Under the pieces are notes generated by a model, which had not been told where the DNA came from, made no database searches, and saw only the letters and a program-made list of their open reading frames with translations. From contig NZ_LR217739.1 in the NCBI RefSeq assembly GCF_900699035.1, positions 124,001-188,000 of the forward strand: a stretch of 64,000 nt of DNA, written 5' to 3'. Within the stretch, counting starts at the first letter, position 1; every line of letters starts with the position of its first letter. This stretch comes from Buchnera aphidicola (Cinara piceae) (GTDB taxonomy: Bacteria > Pseudomonadota > Gammaproteobacteria > Enterobacterales > Enterobacteriaceae). A program made the translations under genes and the position numbers. Of this stretch, positions 50,260 through 59,485 are shown piece by piece.

Positions 50260-51072
50260 ATGGAAATTTCAATACAACTTATAAAAGAATTAAGAATACA
50301 AACAGGATCAGGATTTATGGAATGTAAGACCGCTTTACAAAAATCCAACGGAGATATGAAACGAGCAATTGATTATTTAAGAACATTAGGTTTATGTATA
50401 GCAAATAAAAAAATATTACGTAAAACAAAATTTGGTCGTATATTTGTATATAAAGATAAAAATTATGGTTTTCTTTTAGAAATGAATTCAGAAACAGATT
50501 TTGTAGCAAATAATAATGAATTTAAGGATTTAGGGCAAAAAATTGTTACTTATGCAGGTATAAATAAAATTTTTAGTTTAAATATATTAAATAATTTTTT
50601 TAATTTGCAAAAAATTTCTTTGATTTCTAAAGTTCGTGAAAATATCGTAATACGTAGAATACAACATCTTACAGGTGATTATATTGATTCATATATTCAT
50701 TTAGGAAAAATTGGAGTTGTTATATCCGGTACATGTTTATCAAAATCAATAAATAGATATAAAGAATATTTTAAAAATATTTCTATGCATATAGCTGCTT
50801 CTTGTCCTTTATATTTATCAGATCAAGATATTCCTAAAGATATTTTACAACGAGAAAAGAGTATTCAAGAAACTATTGCTAATAAAACAGGTAAAAATTC
50901 TCATGTATTAAAATCAATTGTCAAAGGACGTATGAATAAATTTGTCAATAATATAACATTATTACGTCAAAATTTTATTTTAAATCCTAAAATAACGATA
51001 GGCGATTTTTTAAAAAATAATTCTATTTCAATTAATTCTTTTGTACGTTTTCAAGTAGGAGAATGTTTATAA
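50260..51072 (+). CDS. tsf: elongation factor Ts
   Basis: Exchanges GDP for GTP on EF-Tu. The 270 residues include the UBA-like N-terminus (LIKELRIQTGSGFMECK) and the TDFV motif that inserts into EF-Tu (ETDFVANNNEF). The core ends with FVRFQVGECL, so the extreme C-terminal module of about 13-17 residues present in E. coli EF-Ts (283) is missing. It lies in the conserved rpsB-tsf-pyrH-frr order. Confidence 0.97.
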   Translation: MEISIQLIKELRIQTGSGFMECKTALQKSNGDMKRAIDYLRTLGLCIANKKILRKTKFGRIFVYKDKNYGFLLEMNSETDFVANNNEFKDLGQKIVTYAGINKIFSLNILNNFFNLQKISLISKVRENIVIRRIQHLTGDYIDSYIHLGKIGVVISGTCLSKSINRYKEYFKNISMHIAASCPLYLSDQDIPKDILQREKSIQETIANKTGKNSHVLKSIVKGRMNKFVNNITLLRQNFILNPKITIGDFLKNNSISINSFVRFQVGECL

Positions 51073-51177
51073 AATTATTGTTTTATCTAACAATATGATA
51101 TTTTATATAAATCTTGATAAATATTTTTTTAAAATTATTTAATAATAAAAATATAATATAGGTATTTCTCAATTATT

Positions 51178-51900
51178 ATGAAAAAAAAAATTAAATATAA
51201 TCGAATTTTATTGAAAATTAGTGGAGAATTTTTAAAAGGCACTGAAAAATTTAGTATAAATATTTTATTTATTGAAAAACTAATTATACAAATAAAAAAA
51301 TTATTAGAATTAGGCCTTCAAATTGGTTTAGTGATTGGTGGTGGGAATTTATTTAGAGGTTCTGATTTAGAAAAAATTGGAATGCGAAGAACAATATCCG
51401 ATCAAGTTGGCATGTTATCTACTGTTATTAATGGTTTATTTTTATATGAATTAATGTATAAACATAATATTAAAACTAGAATTTTCTCATCTTCTAATTT
51501 AGAAGGTATTTGTGACCGTTATAGATTAGATAAAGTTAATCAAGCTTTAGATAATGGTTGTGTTGTTATTTTTTGTTTTGGTCTTGGTATTCCTTTTTTT
51601 ACTACAGATTCTGCTGCTTGTATATATGGAATTGAAATAAAAGCAGATATTTTTTTAAAAGGTACAAAAGTAAATGGAATTTATTCATCTGATCCATTGA
51701 TTAATCCATTAGCAAAATTGTATAAAAAATTAACCTATACAAAGGTTTTACAAAAAAAACTAAAAGTTATGGATAATACATCGTTGATTTTAGCTCAGGA
51801 AAATAAATTACCAATTATAGTGTTTAATATGTATAATCCTGCAATTTTATATGATTTAGTAATAGGTAATGATAAAATTGGAACTTTAATTTCAGATTAA
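51178..51900 (+). CDS. pyrH: UMP kinase
   Basis: Phosphorylates UMP to UDP; amino-acid-kinase fold. The 240 residues (E. coli 241) include ILLKISGEFLKG, VIGGGNLFRG, GMRRTISDQVGMLST, TTDSAACIYGIEI and the ATP-site segment KVNGIYSSDP. It sits between tsf and frr in the standard order. Confidence 0.97.
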   Translation: MKKKIKYNRILLKISGEFLKGTEKFSINILFIEKLIIQIKKLLELGLQIGLVIGGGNLFRGSDLEKIGMRRTISDQVGMLSTVINGLFLYELMYKHNIKTRIFSSSNLEGICDRYRLDKVNQALDNGCVVIFCFGLGIPFFTTDSAACIYGIEIKADIFLKGTKVNGIYSSDPLINPLAKLYKKLTYTKVLQKKLKVMDNTSLILAQENKLPIIVFNMYNPAILYDLVIGNDKIGTLISD

Positions 51901-51948
51901 AAAATTAATAGATATTTTTTTTCTATTTTAATAAGAGAAAATGGTATT

Positions 51949-52506
51949 ATGATAAATACATTACAAGAAAAAGTTTATATTAAAATGAATAAATGTGTTC
52001 TTTTATTTCAAAATGATTTAAATAAAATACGTACAAATCATGTTACGCCTTCGCTGTTAGATAATATTTATATAGATTATTACGGTACATCTACACCTTT
52101 AAATCAATTATCCAGTATTACGATTGAAAATTTTAATACATTAAAAATTACACTGTTTGATATTTCTATCAAAGAGATTGTTGAAAAATCTATTATTAAT
52201 TCTAAATTAGGATTAAATCCAATTTCTTCTGATTCTTTTATTAGAGTTCCTATACCAAAATTAACAGAATCAAGAAGACAAGAACTGATTAAGATAATTA
52301 GAAATGATACAGAAAATGCACGTATAGTTATTAGAAATATAAGACGAGAAGCAAATGATTATATAAAAATTTTATTGAAGAAAAAAGAAATAACTCAAGA
52401 CGTAGAGAAAGAAGCTAAACAAAATATTCAAAAAAATACCAATTTATTTATTAAAAGAATTAATTCTATTTTAGAAACAAAAGAAAAAGAACTATTAACA
52501 ATTTAA
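51949..52506 (+). CDS. frr: ribosome recycling factor
   Basis: Splits post-termination ribosomes with EF-G. The 185 residues equal E. coli RRF. Recognisable parts are the N-terminal helix with [31 protein letters not shown], and [19 protein letters not shown]. coli continues with dxr, uppS, cdsA and rseP before bamA; here bamA follows after only 106 bases, so those genes are gone from this locus. Confidence 0.97.
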   Translation: MINTLQEKVYIKMNKCVLLFQNDLNKIRTNHVTPSLLDNIYIDYYGTSTPLNQLSSITIENFNTLKITLFDISIKEIVEKSIINSKLGLNPISSDSFIRVPIPKLTESRRQELIKIIRNDTENARIVIRNIRREANDYIKILLKKKEITQDVEKEAKQNIQKNTNLFIKRINSILETKEKELLTI

Positions 52507-52612
52507 TTATATTAAATTTAATAAATTTTTATGATAAAAGTATTTATATTATCAATTATAAGATTTATAAGCGAATATATTTGAAAAATTTTATATAGGA
52601 ATGTAGTAAAAT

Positions 52613-55042
52613 ATGTTATTTAAAAAATTCTTTGTTATATATTTTTTATTTTTCTCCTTATCTGTTTCTGCAGCTAAAATAAATAAAATTAGACATATTA
52701 CAATACATGGAGTTCAGAATATATCTCCTAATAATATTGTAAAAATTTTTTCATCTAATTCATTTCATGATAATAGATCAGGAGATATATCTAGTAAAAT
52801 TAAATATTTATTTAGTACGAAGATATTTAATAAAATTAATGCATCTCAGTTTAGAGATACATTAATTATTTCAGTAAAAGAATTTCCTCTTATAGATAAG
52901 ATTAGTATTTATGGTAATAAAAATATTTCAGATCAAGATTTTAATAAATTACTTAAAAAATTTAGTCTGCAAGAAAAGAATCATTTTAATACATTTAATT
53001 TTAAGAATTTTTTCTATTTTTTAAGAAAAAAATATGAAAGAAAAGGATATTGTAATATTCATTGTAATTTAATGAAAATACAATTACCTAATAATAAATT
53101 GCATTTAAAAATTATGATAAATGAAGGATTTGAATCATCTGTATCACATATTTTTATTAAAGGTAATAATTATTTTTCTAGAATAAAATTATTAAAAAAT
53201 GTATCTATTTATAATAATAGTCTCTTGTGGAACTTTTTTTTATCTCATAAATATAATCACTATGAATTTAAACAATTATTATATGATTTACATAATTTTT
53301 ATATAAATAATGGTTATTTTGATTTTAAAATTGGAAAAATAAAAAAATATTTGTCTAAAAATAGAAAAGATATTTATATAAAAATAAATATTCATGAGGG
53401 AACACAATATAAAATTAAAAAAATTTTTATGAACAAATTCAGTAAAGAATATAATTATAAAAAAATACACCATGTTATATATAGTTTATTGAATTCTTAT
53501 TATAATAAACATACTGTTGATCATATTAAAGAAAAAGTAAAAAATAATTTTTTACAAGAAGGTTTATTAAATTGTGATGTTTTTTTTCATATTGATATTG
53601 ATAAAAAAGATAAACAAGTATTTTTATATTTTGTATCTGATCTTAAAGAAAAATATTTTATTAATAAGATTAGTTATAATGGTAATGCTAATATACAAAA
53701 TAATTTTATAAATAGGTTTATAAGAAAGGGTAAAAATAATGTTTTTGATATAAATATTATTAAAAAGTATTGTAAAAATTTGTTTAATACTGGTTTATTT
53801 CATACAATAAAAGTGTATGCCCAAAAAAAAGTAGGTAGTGATAATCTAGTAAATATTCATCATATTTTTAACGAAAATAATAATACTCGAGATATTAATA
53901 TATCTACTACTGTTGAAAAAGAAAGAGGGCTTTTATTAAAATTACTTTTTCTTGAAAAAAATTTGATTGGAACGGGAGCTGAATTATATATTAAAATTTT
54001 AAAGAATTTTTCTGATACAAATATAAATATTTTTTTATTAAAACCGTTAGGATTATTAAAAAATTTTTTTTTAAAATCTGATATTTTTTTTAATTCTTTT
54101 AAGAAAAAATATGTATCTTCAAGTAATAGTTTTAATAAAATATGTGGTTTTTATACATCAATAAAGACACCTTATATTAAGAATAAAAAATTTTCTATTT
54201 CTTATGGATATGAAAAGACGCAAATACTAAATAATATTTTACATTTTTCTTTAATACAATATTTGTTATCCTTTCCAAAGGATTTTTTTTTAAATTATAA
54301 AATAAATAATTTCTTTGTTAATGATTTTTTTATTAAATATATGTTTGATTTTAATAATATAAAAGAAAAAGATTTTTTTAAAATGGGTATGCATATAAAA
54401 TTTTTGGGGAAATTAATATTACCTTTTTCTGATAATTTTTATCATAAAATTTTCTTTTGTCTGAATCAGTATGTGCCATTAGAAAGCATGTATAATATAT
54501 TATTGCATAATTATATGGAATTTGGTACAGGTTTAACTTTAAATAAACATATTATTCCTTTTTATGAAAATTATAAATTTTATAAAAAAAAAATACACAG
54601 TGGTTTTAATGATAATTCTGTTGGTCCTACAGCAGTCTATTATAGAAATAATATTAATAAAAATACTAATAATCAAAACCAAATACAATCACATTTTTTT
54701 CCTTCTTCTGAATTTATAGGAGGAGATATGATGTTACACGCTAATACTGAATTATTATTTCCTAATTTAAAAATATTAAAAAAATTTTTCAAATCATGCC
54801 AAGGTGGTATTTTTATAGATGCTATTAATATTTGGAATACCAAATGGAAAAATAGAACTTTTTTATATTCTATTAAACATGCATTAAATTTTAATGATCC
54901 TAGTCAGATTCATTTATCTATTGGAACATTTTTTCATTGTCAGTCTTTTTTTGGTCCTATAACTTTCACATTCGCGCTTCCTGTATATCCATTTAATGTT
55001 TCTAATCATTGTGTAAGTAGATTTAGTTTGGATTTTAAATAA
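52613..55042 (+). CDS. bamA: outer membrane protein assembly factor BamA
   Basis: Omp85-family protein that inserts beta-barrel proteins into the outer membrane. The 809 residues (E. coli 810) begin with a signal peptide (FFVIYFLFFSLSVSA, cleavage near residue 20), then five POTRA domains to about residue 425, then a 16-strand barrel. The loop-6 motif, VRGF in E. coli, reads HSGF here before NDNSVGPTAVYY. The last residues are RFSLDFK, a weak version of the usual aromatic-terminated beta-signal. It is followed by a broken fabZ; skp and lpxD are absent. Confidence 0.95.
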   Translation: MLFKKFFVIYFLFFSLSVSAAKINKIRHITIHGVQNISPNNIVKIFSSNSFHDNRSGDISSKIKYLFSTKIFNKINASQFRDTLIISVKEFPLIDKISIYGNKNISDQDFNKLLKKFSLQEKNHFNTFNFKNFFYFLRKKYERKGYCNIHCNLMKIQLPNNKLHLKIMINEGFESSVSHIFIKGNNYFSRIKLLKNVSIYNNSLLWNFFLSHKYNHYEFKQLLYDLHNFYINNGYFDFKIGKIKKYLSKNRKDIYIKINIHEGTQYKIKKIFMNKFSKEYNYKKIHHVIYSLLNSYYNKHTVDHIKEKVKNNFLQEGLLNCDVFFHIDIDKKDKQVFLYFVSDLKEKYFINKISYNGNANIQNNFINRFIRKGKNNVFDINIIKKYCKNLFNTGLFHTIKVYAQKKVGSDNLVNIHHIFNENNNTRDINISTTVEKERGLLLKLLFLEKNLIGTGAELYIKILKNFSDTNINIFLLKPLGLLKNFFLKSDIFFNSFKKKYVSSSNSFNKICGFYTSIKTPYIKNKKFSISYGYEKTQILNNILHFSLIQYLLSFPKDFFLNYKINNFFVNDFFIKYMFDFNNIKEKDFFKMGMHIKFLGKLILPFSDNFYHKIFFCLNQYVPLESMYNILLHNYMEFGTGLTLNKHIIPFYENYKFYKKKIHSGFNDNSVGPTAVYYRNNINKNTNNQNQIQSHFFPSSEFIGGDMMLHANTELLFPNLKILKKFFKSCQGGIFIDAINIWNTKWKNRTFLYSIKHALNFNDPSQIHLSIGTFFHCQSFFGPITFTFALPVYPFNVSNHCVSRFSLDFK

Positions 55043-55104
55043 AGTGATATTTGATAGAAAAAATTTTATAAATTATTTATATTTATAATTTCAGAGATAT
55101 TATT

Positions 55105-55561
55105 ATGAAAAACATGAAAAATTTAAAATCTATTTTAGATATAAATGATATTTTAAAAATTTTACCGCATCGTTTTCCATTTTTATTAATTGATAAAATA
55201 TTAGATTATAAACAAAAAAAATATATATATACTTTAAAAAATATTACAGCTAATGATTTTTTTTTTTGGTCATTTTCCAAAAAAATTTATTTTTCCTGGA
55301 GTTTTAATTGTTGAGTCAATTGCACAATCTAGTGGTATTCTTCTTTTTCATTATAAAAATAATACTAAAATAAATAAAAAAATATGTTGTTTAACAGGAA
55401 TATATAATACGAAATTTATTCATCCAGTATACCCTGGTGATCAAATGATCATAGAAGTACATTTTAAAAAAAAATTATTTGGTATTTATTTTTTTTATGG
55501 TATTGTTTGTGTAAATAAAATTATAGTATGTAAATCCACTGTTTCATTGTCTTTTTTATAA
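55105..55561 (+). pseudogene. fabZ: beta-hydroxyacyl-ACP dehydratase, frameshifted at an 11-T tract
   Basis: FabZ dehydrates 3-hydroxyacyl-ACP in fatty acid synthesis. The first frame reads ILKILPHRFPFLLIDKILDY and TLKNITANDFFF. After the T11 run (55257-55267) it continues wrongly to a stop at 55314. Removing one T, or adding two, joins it to GHFPKKFIFPGVLIVESIAQ, then HPVYPGDQMIIEVHF, ending at 55561. The joined product is about 151 residues, the normal length. Both catalytic residues, the His in GHFP and the Glu in VESIAQ, are present. No other lesion is seen, which favours very recent loss or expression through slippage. skp-lpxD before it and lpxA-lpxB after it are absent. Confidence 0.88.
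55257..55267 (+). other. 11-T slippage-prone tract breaking fabZ
   Basis: Eleven consecutive T in the Asn-Asp-Phe-Phe codons of fabZ, where 10 or 13 T would keep the dehydratase frame open. Confidence 0.85.
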
Positions 55562-55850
55562 AAATTATTTTTATAAAATTGATTTTTTATATATCAACAT
55601 TAAATAGAAATTTTTATAATTAAAATTATTAGAATTTTAAATATTTATTTAAAAAAAAATATCTATCAATATTTAAAATTAAATTATTATATAATTTAAC
55701 TATATGATTAATATTAATAAAATTCTTAGATATCAAGATTTTATAGTAAAATATATATTTATATAATTACTAAAATTTAGTATATAGTTATTTTATTGAA
55801 ATATTTATTTTATAGTTAATTTATATTATTACTTTAGGTTATTTAAATAA

Positions 55851-58800
55851 GTGAAAAATTTTGTACATATACGAGTTCATAGCGATTATTCTATGACGGA
55901 TGGATTGATTAAAATAGACAGATTAGTAGAATATGCTAAAAAAATAAATATGTTATCATTAGGAATATCTGATTTAAATAATTTACATGGTGTTATTAAA
56001 TTTTATTCTTCTGCTTTTAAAGCGGGTATTAAACCAATTATTGGTATAGATATTATCGTTTTATCAAATATTATTACTGATTTTAAATTTAATTTAACTC
56101 TATTAGCTAAAAATAATTATGGTTATAAAAATATAATTGAATTATTATCTGAATCATATCAATTGGGATATAATGATAATTTCGGGTTAACAATAAGTAT
56201 AGATAATTTATTAAAATTTAAAAAAGGTATATTAGTTTTATCTGGCGGGATGAAAGGAGATGTTGGTCAATGTATCTTAAATAATGATTTACATTCATTA
56301 GATCTCTGTATTGCATTTTATAAAAAATATTTTCCAAATCATTATTATTTAGAAATTTCTAGATTAGGTAGAATTAGAGAGGAAGAATATATTCAATATA
56401 TTAAACATATTTCTCATTTGTATTCCCTACCAATTATTGCGACTAATGAAGTTGTATTTTTAACAAGAAATGATTTTAAAGTTCATAAAATTAAAGTAGC
56501 TATTTATAAGAAAAAAACTATTACAGATTCGACATTTATTTATGAATATACTAAAAATCAGTTTTTAAAAAGTCAAAAAGATATGATCAATATATTTTAT
56601 GATTACCCGGAATCAATTATAAATAGTGTTGAACTTTCAAAACGCTGTAATGTTATTATACCTGCTGGATCTTATTTTTTACCAATATTTCCTACAGGGT
56701 CAATAGATATTTATCAATTTTTTATAAAAAAGGCGAGAAAGGGGTTAAATTTACGTTTAATCAATATATTCCCAGATAAAAGTCAACGATTAATTAAAAA
56801 AAAATTATATTTTTCTAGATTAGAATATGAATTATGTATTATCAAAAAAATGGGTTTTGTTAGTTATTTTCTTATTGTTATGGAATTTATTCAATGGGCT
56901 AAAAATAATAATATACCAGTAGGTCCTGGTCGAGGTTCTGGTTCTGGATCTTTAGTATCTTTTTCTTTAAATATTACAGAAATAGATCCTTTACAATTTG
57001 ATTTATTATTTGAACGTTTTTTAAATCCTAATCGTGTATCTTTACCAGATTTTGATGTTGATTTTTGTATGGAAAAAAGAGATTTAGTAATTGATCATGT
57101 TTCAGAAAAATATGGTCGTAATTCTGTTTCGCAAATTATTACTTTTGGAACAATGGCAGCTAAAGCTGTTGTTAGGGATGTAGGAAGAGTTCTTGGTTAT
57201 CCATATGGTTTAATAAATAAAATTTCCAAATTAATTCCTCTAGATCCAAAAATGAATCTAAAAAGAGCATTTTTTATTCAAAAAGAATTAATGGATTTAT
57301 ATAATCATAATAATGATATTAAAATATTAATTGATATAGCTAAGAAATTAGAAGGAGTAACTCGTAATATTGGAAAACATGCGGGTGGTGTAGTAATTTC
57401 ACCTACAAAAATATCTGATTTTGTTCCTGTATTATGTGATAGTAAAGGAGAAAATCAAATTACACAGTTTGATAAAAATGACCTTGAATTTATAGGTTTA
57501 GTTAAATTTGATTTTTTAGGCTTAAAAACATTAACAATGATTCAAATGATTATTAATATTATTAATAAAAAAAATATACATAAAAATAAAAAAAAGTTTT
57601 CTCTTAATGAAATTAATTTAAAAGATGAAAAAAGTTTTTTATTATTAAATAAATCTGAAACAATATCTGTTTTTCAACTAGAATCGATAGGAATGAGAAA
57701 TTTAATTAAACGCTTAAAACCATCTTCTTTTGAAGATATTATAGCTTTAATTGCACTATACCGTCCAGGTCCCTTGCAATCAGGAATGGTAGATAATTTT
57801 ATTAACCGTAAACATGGAAAAGAAATAATTTCTTATCCAGATTATAGATGGCAACATAAATTGTTAAAACCTATTTTAAAATCAACATATGGTATAATTT
57901 TATATCAAGAACAAGTTATGCAAATTTCTCAGATTTTATCAGGTTTTTCTCCTAGTGAAGCGGATATTTTAAGAAGATCAATGGCTAAAAAAGATCCTCA
58001 AGAAATGTATAATCAACGTACTTTATTTCAAAAAGGTGCTTTAAAAAATTCTATTTGTTTGAATTTATCAAAAAAAATATTTGATTTATTAGAAAAATTT
58101 TCTGCTTATGGTTTTAATAAGTCACATTCAGTTGCTTATGCGTTGATATCTTATCAAACATTGTGGTTAAAAGCAAATTATTCTTCTGAATTTATGGCTG
58201 CTGCTATGACTTTAGACATGATGAATACTAATAAAATAGTTAACTTAATTTATGATGCTCATAGAATGAAGTTAATTATTATCCCCCCGAACATAAATCT
58301 TAGTAATTATTCTTTTTCTATTAATAAATATGGAGATATAATATATGGTTTAGGGGCTATCAAAGGATTAGGTAAGTCTTCAATTGATGTTATTATTAGT
58401 GAAAGAGAAAAAAGTAATAATTTATTTACTGATTTTTTAGATTTTTGTATGCGTTTATATTTAAAAAAAATAACACGACATATTTTTGAAATTTTAGTTA
58501 TGTCTGGTGCATGTGATTGTTTTAATTTATGCCGGGTTACATTATTTAATAATATTGAATATACTATAAAAATTGTTAAACAAAAGATTTTATCTATTTG
58601 TTCTCAACAAAATGATTTATTTCAATTAAATGATTTTATATCACAAAAAGTATTAATGCAAAATAATCAAAAAAAGGAATTAGTATATAAAATAAATTTT
58701 TATGGTTTTATTTCAAAAATATTAAAATGGGAGAGAAAAATTTTAGGTTTTTATCTAACTGTTCATCCTGTTAAAAATTTTTTAAAAGAAATGAATTATT

Positions 58801-59369
58801 ATACTAACGGGATCAAATTATATGATTGTATATTACAAAATAAAAATAGTGATGTTGTACTTTCAGGTATGATTTTTTCTATTAAATTGGCATTTACTAA
58901 AAATAAAAATAAATTTTATATTATTACTTTAGATGACTATTATAGTCGTTTAGATGTTTTTTTGTTTCATAATGACAATGATTTATTAGATAAAGAGTTT
59001 TATAAAAAAAATATGATTATTGTAATTATAGGCAAATTATCATTTGATTCCTTTACTAATAGGTCACGAGTATTAGTAGATAAAATTTATAATATTGAAA
59101 AATTTCGATTAAAAAAAATACGTATTATAAAAATATATATTAGAAATAATTGTATAAAAGATAAAAATATATTTAATTATATATATAATTATTTAACCAA
59201 TAAAGTTAATAAAGGAACCGTTTTGTTAAAATTTATTCAACCCCCCCAATATGCTATACAGCATAAGTTATTTAATATAAAATATATGATATATCCTGAT
59301 AATAATTTTTTAAATTATTTAAAAATATTTAAGAAGAATATAATAATTAAATTAAATTTTTTTAAGTAA
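55851..59369 (+). CDS. dnaE: DNA polymerase III alpha subunit
   Basis: Replicative polymerase. The GTG start at 55851 gives 1172 residues (E. coli 1160). In order: PHP domain (HIRVHSDYSMTDGL), palm with the catalytic Asp pair near residue 400 (LPDFDVDFCMEKRD), GPGRGSGSGSLVSF upstream of it, fingers (VFQLESIGMRNLIKR, RPGPLQSGMVDNF, YGFNKSHSVAYAL), a beta-clamp-binding motif QNDLF near residue 925, an OB domain and a degenerate C-terminus. The spacer upstream, where lpxA, lpxB and rnhB lie in E. coli, is empty. Confidence 0.98.
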   Translation: MKNFVHIRVHSDYSMTDGLIKIDRLVEYAKKINMLSLGISDLNNLHGVIKFYSSAFKAGIKPIIGIDIIVLSNIITDFKFNLTLLAKNNYGYKNIIELLSESYQLGYNDNFGLTISIDNLLKFKKGILVLSGGMKGDVGQCILNNDLHSLDLCIAFYKKYFPNHYYLEISRLGRIREEEYIQYIKHISHLYSLPIIATNEVVFLTRNDFKVHKIKVAIYKKKTITDSTFIYEYTKNQFLKSQKDMINIFYDYPESIINSVELSKRCNVIIPAGSYFLPIFPTGSIDIYQFFIKKARKGLNLRLINIFPDKSQRLIKKKLYFSRLEYELCIIKKMGFVSYFLIVMEFIQWAKNNNIPVGPGRGSGSGSLVSFSLNITEIDPLQFDLLFERFLNPNRVSLPDFDVDFCMEKRDLVIDHVSEKYGRNSVSQIITFGTMAAKAVVRDVGRVLGYPYGLINKISKLIPLDPKMNLKRAFFIQKELMDLYNHNNDIKILIDIAKKLEGVTRNIGKHAGGVVISPTKISDFVPVLCDSKGENQITQFDKNDLEFIGLVKFDFLGLKTLTMIQMIINIINKKNIHKNKKKFSLNEINLKDEKSFLLLNKSETISVFQLESIGMRNLIKRLKPSSFEDIIALIALYRPGPLQSGMVDNFINRKHGKEIISYPDYRWQHKLLKPILKSTYGIILYQEQVMQISQILSGFSPSEADILRRSMAKKDPQEMYNQRTLFQKGALKNSICLNLSKKIFDLLEKFSAYGFNKSHSVAYALISYQTLWLKANYSSEFMAAAMTLDMMNTNKIVNLIYDAHRMKLIIIPPNINLSNYSFSINKYGDIIYGLGAIKGLGKSSIDVIISEREKSNNLFTDFLDFCMRLYLKKITRHIFEILVMSGACDCFNLCRVTLFNNIEYTIKIVKQKILSICSQQNDLFQLNDFISQKVLMQNNQKKELVYKINFYGFISKILKWERKILGFYLTVHPVKNFLKEMNYYTNGIKLYDCILQNKNSDVVLSGMIFSIKLAFTKNKNKFYIITLDDYYSRLDVFLFHNDNDLLDKEFYKKNMIIVIIGKLSFDSFTNRSRVLVDKIYNIEKFRLKKIRIIKIYIRNNCIKDKNIFNYIYNYLTNKVNKGTVLLKFIQPPQYAIQHKLFNIKYMIYPDNNFLNYLKIFKKNIIIKLNFFK

Positions 59370-59383
59370 ATATTTAATATAAA

Positions 59384-59412
59384 AAATTTTATTAAATTTT
59401 TTTATAAAATTT
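59384..59412. terminator. AT-only hairpin after dnaE
   Basis: AAATTTTAT / ATAAAATTT, a 9-bp stem with an 11-base loop, 15 bases after the dnaE stop in the convergent dnaE-proS gap. Composition alone could produce it, so it is only a candidate. Confidence 0.35.
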
Positions 59413-59485
59413 ATTTATATAAAGAATTGATAATTATTTATATACATTTATTATTTATATTTATTCTTATTTATTTTATAAAAAA

